A stretch of 7,059 nt of DNA from an uncultured Clostridia bacterium (GCA_937901145.1 CALCHE010000090.1:1-7059), one strand, 5' to 3'. Positions 1-4,720 are shown, numbered from the stretch's first letter. Program-made: numbers and translations. The notes: generated by a model from the sequence alone, not told the origin.

Positions 1-1
1 A

Positions 2-457
2 TTACTAGAATCTGGTGTGAATGTAAGTTCAATCACAGTTATGGTACAAAAGGAAGTCGCTATGAGAATGGCTGCACAACCTGGAGGAAAGGACTACGGT
101 GCTTTATCTGTAGCTGTTCAATTTTATTCTGACACCAGTATTATCACAAAAGCTGAGCCATCTTGTTTTATTCCACAACCAAAAGTTGCATCTTCAGTAA
201 TAAAAATGGACATTACTAAAGAACCAAAGGTAAAAACTATTAATACTGACTTCTATTTTAAGGTAGTAAAATCCGCATTTGGTCAAAGAAGAAAGACTTT
301 AGTAAATGCACTAACAAATAGTCCATACCTAAGTTTAAAGAAAGAAAATATAGTCGAAGCAATAAAAAAAGCAAACTTTAATGAAACAATCAGAGGGGAA
401 AAACTTTCGATATATGATTTTGCAAAATTATCTGATATTTTATATGAATTTAAGTAA
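2..457 (+). CDS. rsmA: Ribosomal RNA small subunit methyltransferase A, C-terminal part (5' end outside window)
   Basis: RsmA (KsgA) dimethylates two adjacent adenines in the 3'-terminal hairpin loop of 16S rRNA, using S-adenosylmethionine, late in 30S assembly. The frame is open from base 2, and the 151 visible residues are roughly the C-terminal half of a protein usually near 270-290 residues. Family signatures visible are MVQKEVAMRM, the following PGGKDYGALSV, FIPQPKVASSVIKM (the FxPxPKV element) and FGQRRKTLVNAL in the C-terminal helical domain. The SAM-binding N-terminus and the catalytic NLPY-type motif lie upstream of the window. The GTG at 17 is an internal valine codon, not a start. 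No terminator is visible between the stop and the stable-RNA promoter that begins 28 bp downstream. Identification rests on motif recognition and is secure. Confidence 0.93.
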   Translation, partial: LLESGVNVSSITVMVQKEVAMRMAAQPGGKDYGALSVAVQFYSDTSIITKAEPSCFIPQPKVASSVIKMDITKEPKVKTINTDFYFKVVKSAFGQRRKTLVNALTNSPYLSLKKENIVEAIKKANFNETIRGEKLSIYDFAKLSDILYEFK

Positions 458-485
458 AATTATTTAAAAATTTCCCAAAATAGTA

Positions 486-514
486 TTGACAAAATTCGAA
501 TTTAGGTGTATAAT
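486..514 (+). promoter_or_regulatory. Consensus sigma-A promoter of the tRNA/5S operon
   Basis: A perfect TTGACA -35 (486-491) and a perfect TATAAT -10 (509-514) are separated by 17 bp, 34 bp ahead of tRNA-Lys. This is the strength expected for stable RNA. A 7-bp inverted repeat (TACTCGT at 517-523, ACGAGTA at 536-542) covers the likely start point and the short leader; its role is unknown. Confidence 0.93.
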
Positions 515-547
515 ACTACTCGTGCTTGAGAGAGTACGAGTAAATAT

Positions 548-623
548 GCACCATTAGCTCAGTTGGTAGAGCACCTGACTCTTAATCAGGGTGTCCACGG
601 TTCGAGCCCGTGATGGTGTACCA
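548..623 (+). tRNA. tRNA-Lys(CTT)
   Basis: This is a complete 76-nt cloverleaf. The acceptor stem pairs 548-554 with 613-619 (first pair G-T). The D arm holds AGTTGGTAGA. The anticodon stem is CCTGA/TCAGG with loop CTCTTAA, which places anticodon CTT at 581-583. The T arm is CACGG-TTCGAGC-CCGTG, the discriminator base is A and CCA is encoded (621-623). It reads AAG codons and is the first gene of the operon. Confidence 0.97.
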
Positions 624-628
624 TTGAT

Positions 629-704
629 GGCCCGTTGGTCAAGTGGCCTAAGACTCCGGCCTCTCACGCCGGCAACACGAGTTCGAATCTCGTACGGGTC
701 ACCA
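629..704 (+). tRNA. tRNA-Glu(CTC)
   Basis: This is a complete cloverleaf starting 5 nt after the previous CCA. The acceptor stem pairs GGCCCGT (629-635) with ACGGGTC (694-700). The anticodon stem is CCGGC/GCCGG with loop CTCTCAC, giving anticodon CTC at 663-665. The T loop is TTCGAAT, and CCA is encoded at 702-704. It reads GAG, the less used Glu codon in AT-rich genomes, so a second tRNA-Glu(TTC) gene is expected elsewhere. Confidence 0.96.
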
Positions 705-707
705 TGA

Positions 708-726
708 TTTTAAGCAGGTCTTAAAA
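708..726 (+). other. Hairpin in the tRNA-Glu/5S spacer (probable processing element)
   Basis: TTTTAAG (708-714) and CTTAAAA (720-726) form a perfect 7-bp stem with loop CAGGT. A second short stem, ATCTG (732-736) with CAGAT (748-752), follows just before the 5S. No T tract follows either stem. They are more likely maturation or structural elements of the precursor than terminators; this is inference. Confidence 0.4.
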
Positions 727-753
727 GGAAAATCTGGATTAACAGTTCAGATA

Positions 754-870
<117 letters not shown>

Positions 871-873
871 CAA

Positions 874-900
874 TACCACCTTAGTTCATCTAAGGTGGTA
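874..900 (+). other. Perfect 11-bp hairpin between 5S and tRNA-Asn
   Basis: TACCACCTTAG (874-884) and CTAAGGTGGTA (890-900) pair perfectly around loop TTCAT, starting four bases after the mature 5S end. There is no T tract (AACTGC follows), so termination is unlikely. A double-strand-specific processing site that frees the 5S from tRNA-Asn is the better guess. A weak or partial terminator that lowers tRNA-Asn output cannot be excluded. Confidence 0.6.
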
Positions 901-916
901 AACTGCTTTAAAAAAT

Positions 917-992
917 GCCTTAATAGCTCAGTCGGTAGAGCACGCGGCTGTTAACCGCGGTGTCACAGGTTCGAGTCCTGTTTGAGGCGCCA
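917..992 (+). tRNA. tRNA-Asn(GTT)
   Basis: The cloverleaf is complete. The acceptor stem pairs GCCTTAA (917-923) with TTGAGGC (982-988), including one T-G wobble. The anticodon stem is CGCGG/CCGCG around CTGTTAA, with anticodon GTT at 950-952. The T arm is ACAGG-TTCGAGT-CCTGT, the discriminator base is G and CCA is encoded (990-992). It is the last gene of the operon and borders the accessory region, making it a possible insertion landmark. I found no duplicated tRNA 3' end downstream. Confidence 0.96.
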
Positions 993-1026
993 AAAAAAGA
1001 ACGAAGCAATCGCTTCGTTCTTTTTT
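993..1026 (+). terminator. Intrinsic terminator of the tRNA/5S operon
   Basis: GAACGAAGC (999-1007) pairs perfectly with GCTTCGTTC (1012-1020) around loop AATC, followed by T6 (1021-1026). An A tract precedes the stem, so the structure can also stop transcripts arriving on the minus strand from the adjacent hairpin array. Confidence 0.95.
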
Positions 1027-1029
1027 ATC

Positions 1030-1214
1030 CAATCCGAAGGATAGGTATGTAATCGCCGTCAGGCGTATGTTATCAGCTTTAGCTGTATGACATCACCATA
1101 GGTGCATTTTTCTACGGATTGATTACATACATTTTCTTACGAAAATGATTACTACCGACTTCGTCGGATTACATTCAATACTTCGTGTTGATTACATACA
1201 AGGCTCACGCCTTG
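1030..1214 (+). repeat. Tandem array of eight hairpins with variable stems and a conserved 8-nt linker; first half inverted
   Basis: Eight short stem-loops follow one another. They are ATCC-GAA-GGAT (1032-1042), CGCC-GTCA-GGCG (1054-1065), CAGC-TTTA-GCTG (1074-1085), CACC-ATA-GGTG (1094-1104), CATTTTC-TTAC-GAAAATG (1130-1147), CCGAC-TTC-GTCGG (1155-1167), CAATAC-TTC-GTGTTG (1176-1190) and CAAGGC-TCAC-GCCTTG (1199-1214). Stem sequences differ but pairing is kept. Linkers in the right half read ATTACATA, ATTACTA, ATTACATT and ATTACATA. Linkers in the left half are TATGTAAT, TATGTTAT and TATGACAT, the reverse complements of that type. Read in the right-half orientation, all eight loops begin with T after a closing C-G pair. 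A perfect inverted repeat, CAATCCG (1030-1036) and CGGATTG (1115-1121), bounds the left half. Spacing of hairpin centres is about 20-24 bp, apart from a double gap at the junction. The family is not one I can name. Confidence 0.85.
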
Positions 1215-1240
1215 ATTTTTTTATTTTAAGTTGATATAAT
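1212..1240 (+). promoter_or_regulatory. Promoter of the four-helix-bundle gene, overlapping the last array hairpin
   Basis: TTGATT (1212-1217) and a perfect TATAAT (1235-1240) are 17 bp apart. The first three bases of the -35 are also the end of the last hairpin's 3' arm (1209-1214). Anything binding that hairpin in DNA would cover the -35 element, which suggests autoregulation but does not prove it. Confidence 0.75.
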
Positions 1241-1259
1241 GTTTCAAGAGGTGATTATT

Positions 1260-1613
1260 ATGAAAGATAATCCTTTGATGAAATATTCAGAAGAATTAGC
1301 TGTTGAAATTGAAAAATTATGTAAATCATTAGTGAAAAAAGATAATTCTAATACTATATTTCAAATTCGTAAATCTTCATCAAGTGTTTTTGCAAATATT
1401 TCAGAAGCACAATACCCTCAAAGCTTACCTGATATGCTTTCTAAATTTAAAATTGCACGTAAGGAATGCGTAGAAACTGAAAGCTGGCTTAAGCTTTTAT
1501 ATTCTTCGAATAATATAGATGAAGATACTTTCAAAAAATACAGAAATCTTTGTGGAAGAATACAGAGAATGTTGACTGCTTCTTGTATAACTATTGAAAA
1601 GAAAATTCAGTAA
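1260..1613 (+). CDS. Four-helix-bundle protein, S23/intervening-sequence-protein family (Avd-like)
   Basis: The product is 117 residues, the usual size for this family. The ATG at 1260 is chosen because AGAGGTG (1247-1253) precedes it at a good distance; the in-frame ATG at 1239 lies inside the -10 box. Family features are QIRKSSSSVFANISEA (residues 35-50), where N46-I47 and E49-A50 match the usual NIxEG-type turn, and then D58, a KIARKE segment (64-69) and ETESWL (72-77). Four amphipathic helices are expected near 5-27, 31-50, 56-81 and 86-114, and no membrane segment is seen. Relatives are encoded inside 23S rRNA intervening sequences, and the Avd accessory protein of diversity-generating retroelements has the same fold and binds RNA. 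No reverse transcriptase or variable repeat is present here. The hairpin array ends 45 bp upstream and shares its -35, so this protein probably acts on or with the array. Its molecular role is unknown. Confidence 0.88.
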   Translation: MKDNPLMKYSEELAVEIEKLCKSLVKKDNSNTIFQIRKSSSSVFANISEAQYPQSLPDMLSKFKIARKECVETESWLKLLYSSNNIDEDTFKKYRNLCGRIQRMLTASCITIEKKIQ

Positions 1614-1633
1614 TACTTTAGGTTGGTGAGTTT

Positions 1634-1945
1634 ATGAAAAAAAGTAGATTGTATTTATCTTATGCCGGTATTATTGCGTCTGTTTTATATGGGAGCATGA
1701 ATTTTATTTGTTTAGTTTTGTATGATTTTTTTGATTATAAAAGAATAAAAAGTTTTGTTGAGTTTGTGCTTGGTGTTGATATTTATACATGGCATATTTA
1801 TGGAATTTTTTCCGTTTTTACTTTTGTTTTATTAATGTATAATGACTCTATTAAAAAAAAGAAAACTTTGTTTTTGTTATTACATATAACTTTTTTGATT
1901 ATAAGTTTTATCTGCATATGGAAATTATTTGAATATTCGTTTTGA
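1634..1945 (+). CDS. Small hypothetical membrane protein, three predicted helices
   Basis: I do not recognise this 103-residue protein. It has hydrophobic segments at about 8-30, 55-70 and 80-100, separated by charged turns (KRIK near 36-39, and KKKK between the second and third segments). It starts 20 bp after the four-helix-bundle gene with no promoter between, so the two are probably cotranscribed. The ribosome binding site is modest and close (GGTGAG at 1625-1630). Base composition is very AT-rich (20% GC over 1681-1740), well below the genes at the right end of the window, consistent with acquired DNA. It could be the membrane partner of the upstream protein or an unrelated passenger. 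Confidence 0.7.
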   Translation: MKKSRLYLSYAGIIASVLYGSMNFICLVLYDFFDYKRIKSFVEFVLGVDIYTWHIYGIFSVFTFVLLMYNDSIKKKKTLFLLLHITFLIISFICIWKLFEYSF

Positions 1946-1983
1946 TTTTTCAGGGTTCAAAATCGGGGTGCGAACCCAAAAAG

Positions 1984-2016
1984 AAACGATCACCAATCGG
2001 TGGTCGTTTTCTTTTT
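1984..2016 (+). terminator. Intrinsic terminator after the four-helix-bundle/membrane-protein pair
   Basis: AAACGATCACC (1984-1994) pairs with GGTGGTCGTTT (1999-2009), with one T-G wobble, around loop AATC, and a T-rich tract follows to 2016. The preceding A-rich stretch makes it bidirectional in form. The AATC loop is the same as in the tRNA operon terminator. A weaker stem, GGGTTC (1953-1958) with GAACCC (1972-1977), lies just upstream. Confidence 0.9.
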
Positions 2017-2056
2017 GCTCTTAAAAATTGATTTGTATATATGACACTGTGTATAC

Positions 2057-2287
2057 TAACAGTCGTATGCGGCTGTTAACTGGTTCAGGCGTTGCCGCTT
2101 CCTGCGGAAGATACAGGCAACGTCTGAACAGCGTAGCGGTCAAAAGTTGCCCGCGCTCCAAGCGGATAGCAACTTTTGGGTACCGCAATTCGGCATCTTT
2201 TCTTTTCTTTGAGCTTCTGAGGCACGCTGAACAGTGTAGCGGCAAAGCTCATAGGTGTTCTACGCTGTAATGTGCTTTGGAAACCGC
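2057..2287 (+). other. GC-rich, highly self-complementary noncoding block (unidentified structured element)
   Basis: The 2017-2471 gap has no credible gene; within it, this block is 57% GC at 2081-2180 against AT-rich flanks. Stems seen are TAACAGTCG-TATG-CGGCTGTTA (2057-2078, one wobble) and a 14-bp stem between 2083-2096 and 2116-2129 (one wobble), with CTTCC-TGC-GGAAG nested inside. A perfect 10-bp stem follows, CAAAAGTTGC (2141-2150) with GCAACTTTTG (2169-2178). It is extended by GCGGT/ACCGC outside and by CCGC/GCGG inside. GCGG plus CAAAGC (2239-2248) pairs with GCTTTG plus CCGC (2274-2287). GAACAGYGTAGCGG occurs twice (2127-2140, 2229-2242), and either copy can pair with CTACGCTGT (2260-2268). 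The layout fits a structured RNA or the remains of a mobile element. I match it to no known RNA family. Orientation is uncertain. Confidence 0.6.
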
Positions 2288-2374
2288 AAGTCGATACCAC
2301 GTAAAAGATAGTGAGCGTGTGAGAGAAGGTGCGTTGAAGCATTTTGACAACCGCAAGACATAGGTGCAAAAGAT
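2284..2374 (+). repeat. Imperfect direct duplication, CCGCAAG ... AAAAGAT, about 66 bp apart
   Basis: CCGCAAGTC at 2284 and CCGCAAGAC at 2351 are each followed about 17-19 bases later by AAAAGAT (2303-2309 and 2368-2374) and then TGAG. The two copies look like a decayed tandem duplication at the 3' edge of the GC-rich block. Nothing coding is seen here. Confidence 0.45.
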
Positions 2375-2414
2375 TGAGAATTATTACGTCTTTCTTAAAT
2401 TGCAAGTATTCTTC

Positions 2415-2443
2415 TTGATTATTATATTTTTTAGATATATAAT
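2415..2443 (+). promoter_or_regulatory. Promoter of the unknown membrane protein gene
   Basis: TTGATT (2415-2420), a 17-bp spacer and a perfect TATAAT (2438-2443) match exactly, in both boxes and spacing, the promoter of the four-helix-bundle gene. The start point would leave a leader of roughly 20 nt carrying the GGAGG. Confidence 0.8.
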
Positions 2444-2471
2444 CAATGTAATAATTAAAAGGAGGATTATA

Positions 2472-3212
2472 ATGAAAAGGAGTAAAGCATTTGTCTTTGG
2501 TCTCATTATTTTGTTTCTTATTCTTGTTATACCTGTTAGTTATTTGATTTACAGCAAAATGAATAGTCATATTATATCTAATGTTATGATACTAATTCCT
2601 GTTGTAGCTTTTGGAGTTTCCGTCGTGATTGTTTTAATAAAAAGAGTACCTGATATTATTAAATTGACTTTTCCTGTGCTGATTTTTACAGTTAGTTTGT
2701 TTTCTGTTTATTGGTTGAATTGTGTTGGAGGATATGTTGAGTTCAGAACATTGCACGGTGTTAATGAAATTAAGGAATATTATACAGATTTTAGTTTTAA
2801 TAAATTCGGTAAGTATGAAGATATTTTCAATTACAAATATTATTCAACGGGTATTTTTCAACAAGAGGCATATACTACTATTTTGAAATATGATAAGAAT
2901 AGCTTTGAAGAAGAAATAAATGATATTAATATGAATTATAAGTTTTACAATCATCCAATTGTAGAAGGTGAGCCGGAATCGGTTTTTACTTTTGAAGGCT
3001 TTGATTTCAGAGTTGAAAAAAGCAAAAGCCCGAAAGAATGGTATCCAAAACAGTTGTACTTGATAGGAATAAATAAGACAAGCTATGAAATTGCTTATGT
3101 TTATTTTCAGGATTATGACCTTGATTGTGTATCAGATTTCAAAGATATTTTGGATTATTATTGTGGTTGGCGGTATGTTGTTGAAGATAGAAAAAAGCAA
3201 TTAGATTTATGA
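2472..3212 (+). CDS. Hypothetical membrane protein with three N-terminal helices and a soluble C-terminal domain
   Basis: The product is 246 residues and is not recognised. The ATG at 2472 follows AAGGAGG (2459-2465) at ideal spacing; the frame is open further upstream to a GTG at 2364, but that lies before the promoter. Hydrophobic segments occur at about 6-28, 35-56 and 62-83. A mixed-charge domain of some 160 residues follows, rich in aromatic residues (many F and Y) and without a recognisable catalytic motif. Three helices and a basic N-terminus would put the C-terminal domain outside the cytoplasm. The gene has its own promoter, and no clear terminator follows. It is AT-rich like its neighbours, consistent with a horizontally acquired accessory gene. 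Confidence 0.75.
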   Translation: MKRSKAFVFGLIILFLILVIPVSYLIYSKMNSHIISNVMILIPVVAFGVSVVIVLIKRVPDIIKLTFPVLIFTVSLFSVYWLNCVGGYVEFRTLHGVNEIKEYYTDFSFNKFGKYEDIFNYKYYSTGIFQQEAYTTILKYDKNSFEEEINDINMNYKFYNHPIVEGEPESVFTFEGFDFRVEKSKSPKEWYPKQLYLIGINKTSYEIAYVYFQDYDLDCVSDFKDILDYYCGWRYVVEDRKKQLDL

Positions 3213-3274
3213 GGTGAAGAGGCAATCGTCAACCAGGATGTCTGTTTTTCCTTTTGACTTCTCAACAGTTTACT

Positions 3275-3324
3275 CATCTGTTCCACCGTAACTCAACAGA
3301 TGCACCGCAAGTCGTGATTATCAC
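3275..3324 (+). repeat. Hairpin, ACCGCAAGTC motif and small palindrome ahead of the lipoprotein operon
   Basis: CATCTGTT (3275-3282) pairs perfectly with AACAGATG (3295-3302) around a 12-nt loop. Next comes ACCGCAAGTC (3304-3313), a motif that recurs in other gaps here, and then the palindrome GTGAT-T-ATCAC (3314-3324). The palindrome ends 17 bp upstream of the -35 of the next promoter, a position suited to a regulator site. No T tract follows the hairpin, so it is not a normal terminator for the preceding gene. The rest of the 3213-3388 gap shows nothing further. Confidence 0.45.
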
Positions 3325-3341
3325 AGCTTCGGTAGGTAGAT

Positions 3342-3370
3342 TTGACTTTCAATTTTATCTCTGCTATATT
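3342..3370 (+). promoter_or_regulatory. Promoter of the membrane protein/lipoprotein/GNAT operon
   Basis: TTGACT (3342-3347) and TATATT (3365-3370) are separated by 17 bp, 18 bp ahead of the start codon at 3389. The leader is short and consists mainly of the AGAGGTG binding site. Confidence 0.78.
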
Positions 3371-3388
3371 AATTTCAGAGGTGATAAT

Positions 3389-3730
3389 ATGGATTTTATT
3401 TTTGACATACTCGCAGAAATAATAATGGAGCCCATAGTTGAAGGCTATATTTTAGCTATGTCTCATTTTTCTGTCGGCTCTAAAAAAATAAACGAAGACA
3501 AGATTAAGACAGCAGTAGTTTTTGAAGGTATCGCTCTGCTTATTATGTTTGTGGTCGGCGGATGTATGCTGTTAGAAACAGACGGTAAAAGTCTGACGGG
3601 TAAAATCTTATTTATAGCTTCAATTTCCGTTTCAGTTGTTCAGATTTTATTCGGTGTTATTTTGAATAGGATGAAGAAAAAAGGAGCTTTTGAAAACAAG
3701 ACAACTGAAGAGGATGAGGTGATAAAATGA
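3389..3730 (+). CDS. Small hypothetical membrane protein, two predicted helices
   Basis: The product is 113 residues and is not recognised. The ATG at 3389 is preceded by AGAGGTG; the longer in-frame reading from 3254 would start upstream of the promoter. An N-terminal stretch, DFIFDILAEIIMEPIVEGYI, is amphipathic to hydrophobic. It is followed by membrane segments at about 41-62 and 72-93 and a charged tail ending EEDEVIK. The stop codon overlaps the next start (ATGA at 3727-3730), so translation of the lipoprotein is probably coupled to it. Coupling and shared transcription suggest the two products work together at the membrane, but the function is unknown. Confidence 0.75.
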   Translation: MDFIFDILAEIIMEPIVEGYILAMSHFSVGSKKINEDKIKTAVVFEGIALLIMFVVGGCMLLETDGKSLTGKILFIASISVSVVQILFGVILNRMKKKGAFENKTTEEDEVIK

Positions 3731-4149
3731 AAAAGTATATATCTGTGATATTTACTTTTTTATTAATTATCTGTCTATGTGCCTGTGCTAAAGAGGCAAA
3801 AACTATGGGCGTTTTTGAAGATGCTTCAATCATATTGAATGAATATGATAAAATTACGGACGAAGAATGGCAAAAAATTTTAGAACTTGTTGAAGCGGAG
3901 TTCGAAACCTGGCCCGGGTTTGTAATGCATTACATAGAAGATGTTTCTGTGGGAAACGACACATCCTATGCAGAACTGTTGACAGACGATGTTGAGTTTG
4001 ATATGGGTGTAACCTTGAAATCTTCTTTTACCACAGGTGAAAAAGCGTGGAGCGGATTTGATAAAAATATAACTTATGAGAACTTTTATTGGTACCTTGC
4101 AAGAACAAATGAAGGTCAATGGCAACTGATAACATACGGTGTAGAGTAA
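3727..4149 (+). CDS. Small lipoprotein, possibly NTF2-like (DUF4829-type)
   Basis: The 140-residue product begins with a lipoprotein signal: MKKY, a hydrophobic run, then LCAC with the lipidated cysteine at residue 20. It should be anchored to the outer face of the membrane. The mature part carries a region near residues 98-137 (VTLKSSFTTGEKAW ... FYWYLARTNEGQWQLITYGVE, abbreviated). This resembles the pattern 'vvLkSdF ... w.WyLvR...g.W...d.G' of DUF4829-type Firmicutes lipoproteins with an NTF2-like fold. That assignment comes from memory of the pattern and is tentative. GAGGTG (3716-3721) lies inside the upstream gene, and the start overlaps its stop. Confidence 0.78.
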   Translation: MKKYISVIFTFLLIICLCACAKEAKTMGVFEDASIILNEYDKITDEEWQKILELVEAEFETWPGFVMHYIEDVSVGNDTSYAELLTDDVEFDMGVTLKSSFTTGEKAWSGFDKNITYENFYWYLARTNEGQWQLITYGVE

Positions 4150-4174
4150 AACATCCTTTGAGAGGGTGATATAT

Positions 4175-4678
4175 ATGATTTTATATAAATTTTTGTATTT
4201 AGATAAAGCAAACAAAGAAAAGCTTTTACCTGACTTATTCAGAATTTTATATTCCAATATGAGTCTGATAGCACCGACCGGAAATTCTTATGATGCTGAC
4301 TATGAAATATGGTGTTCGAATATAATATCTGCTATACAAAAGGAGCAACGGCAAATCGTTCTGATGTATGTTGACGATAATCTTGTCGGTTATTTTCAGT
4401 ATTATATCAATGTGGAAACTAATTCTTTAATGATGGAAGAAATACAAATCATAAAAATGTATCAGGGCGCAGGATTGTTCTCTGAGCTTTATAAATGGTT
4501 GGTAAGGCAACTGCCTGAAGATATTTTATACGTCGAAGCTTATGCAAATAAAAAGAACATTAAATCACAGAGTATTTTAAAACACCTCGGATTAGTTCAG
4601 TCAGGAGAAAATAATAACGGCAATTCCTTTTATTACAAAGGCATATACGCTGACCTGTTAAGTAAATACCTACAATAA
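4175..4678 (+). CDS. GNAT family N-acetyltransferase
   Basis: The family moves an acetyl group from acetyl-CoA to an amine; the substrate here is unknown. The product is 167 residues from the ATG at 4175. That start is preferred because AGAGGG (4161-4166) serves it, whereas the in-frame GTG at 4166 overlaps that site. Motif A, the pyrophosphate loop after strand 4, is visible as EIQIIKMYQGAGLFSEL (89-105), with Q97-G98-A99-G100 matching the Q/RxGxG/A pattern. Strand 5 and motif B follow as VEAYANKKNIKSQSILKHLG (120-139), with the asparagine and serine typical of the helix that packs on CoA. It is the last gene of the operon, 25 bp after the lipoprotein, and a terminator follows directly. Confidence 0.85.
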   Translation: MILYKFLYLDKANKEKLLPDLFRILYSNMSLIAPTGNSYDADYEIWCSNIISAIQKEQRQIVLMYVDDNLVGYFQYYINVETNSLMMEEIQIIKMYQGAGLFSELYKWLVRQLPEDILYVEAYANKKNIKSQSILKHLGLVQSGENNNGNSFYYKGIYADLLSKYLQ

Positions 4679-4683
4679 AAAAC

Positions 4684-4709
4684 AACCGCAAGTCATCAGA
4701 CCTGCGGTT
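4684..4709. terminator. Bidirectional terminator between convergent genes
   Basis: AACCGCAAGTC (4684-4694) pairs with GACCTGCGGTT (4699-4709) around loop ATCA, with one A-C mismatch. To the right comes ATAAATTTTTATC. To the left, the minus strand reads through a T-rich tract (complement of the A run at 4677-4685). It serves the GNAT operon on one strand and the phosphoesterase on the other. The minus-strand version is the stronger because its T run is longer. Confidence 0.88.
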
Positions 4710-4720
4710 ATAAATTTTTA

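Noticed and set aside
1030..1214. CRISPR array
   Set aside because: There is no repeat of 20 or more identical bases and no uniform spacers. The constant part is only an 8-nt linker, the palindromes differ from unit to unit, and no cas gene is near.
1239..1613. Longer version of the four-helix-bundle protein starting at 1239
   Set aside because: The ATG at 1239 is part of the TATAAT -10 box and cannot be in the transcript; the ATG at 1260 has a proper ribosome binding site.
1030..1613. Diversity-generating retroelement
   Set aside because: Only an Avd-like fold is present. There is no reverse transcriptase, no template/variable repeat pair and no target protein in the window.
1952..1977. 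tRNA 3'-end remnant (GGTTCAAAATC followed by GAACCC), as a possible attachment site
   Set aside because: It resembles a T arm only loosely, does not match the 3' end of any tRNA in the window, and is explained equally well by a weak stem ahead of the terminator.
2021..2570. Open frames on both strands across the GC-rich block (2021-2245 minus, 2085-2570 minus, 2028-2270 plus)
   Set aside because: They overlap each other on opposite strands, have no ribosome binding site, and follow the inverted repeats. The translations are low-complexity and arginine- and cysteine-rich without any domain pattern.
2017..3388. Integron-style cassettes with attC-like folded sites between small genes
   Set aside because: The genes have their own promoters, the gaps do not share the expected core sites (RYYYAAC/GTTRRRY) in the right places, and no integrase is seen.
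3880..4257. Minus-strand frame of 125 codons
   Set aside because: It overlaps the lipoprotein and acetyltransferase genes in antisense and has no start signals.
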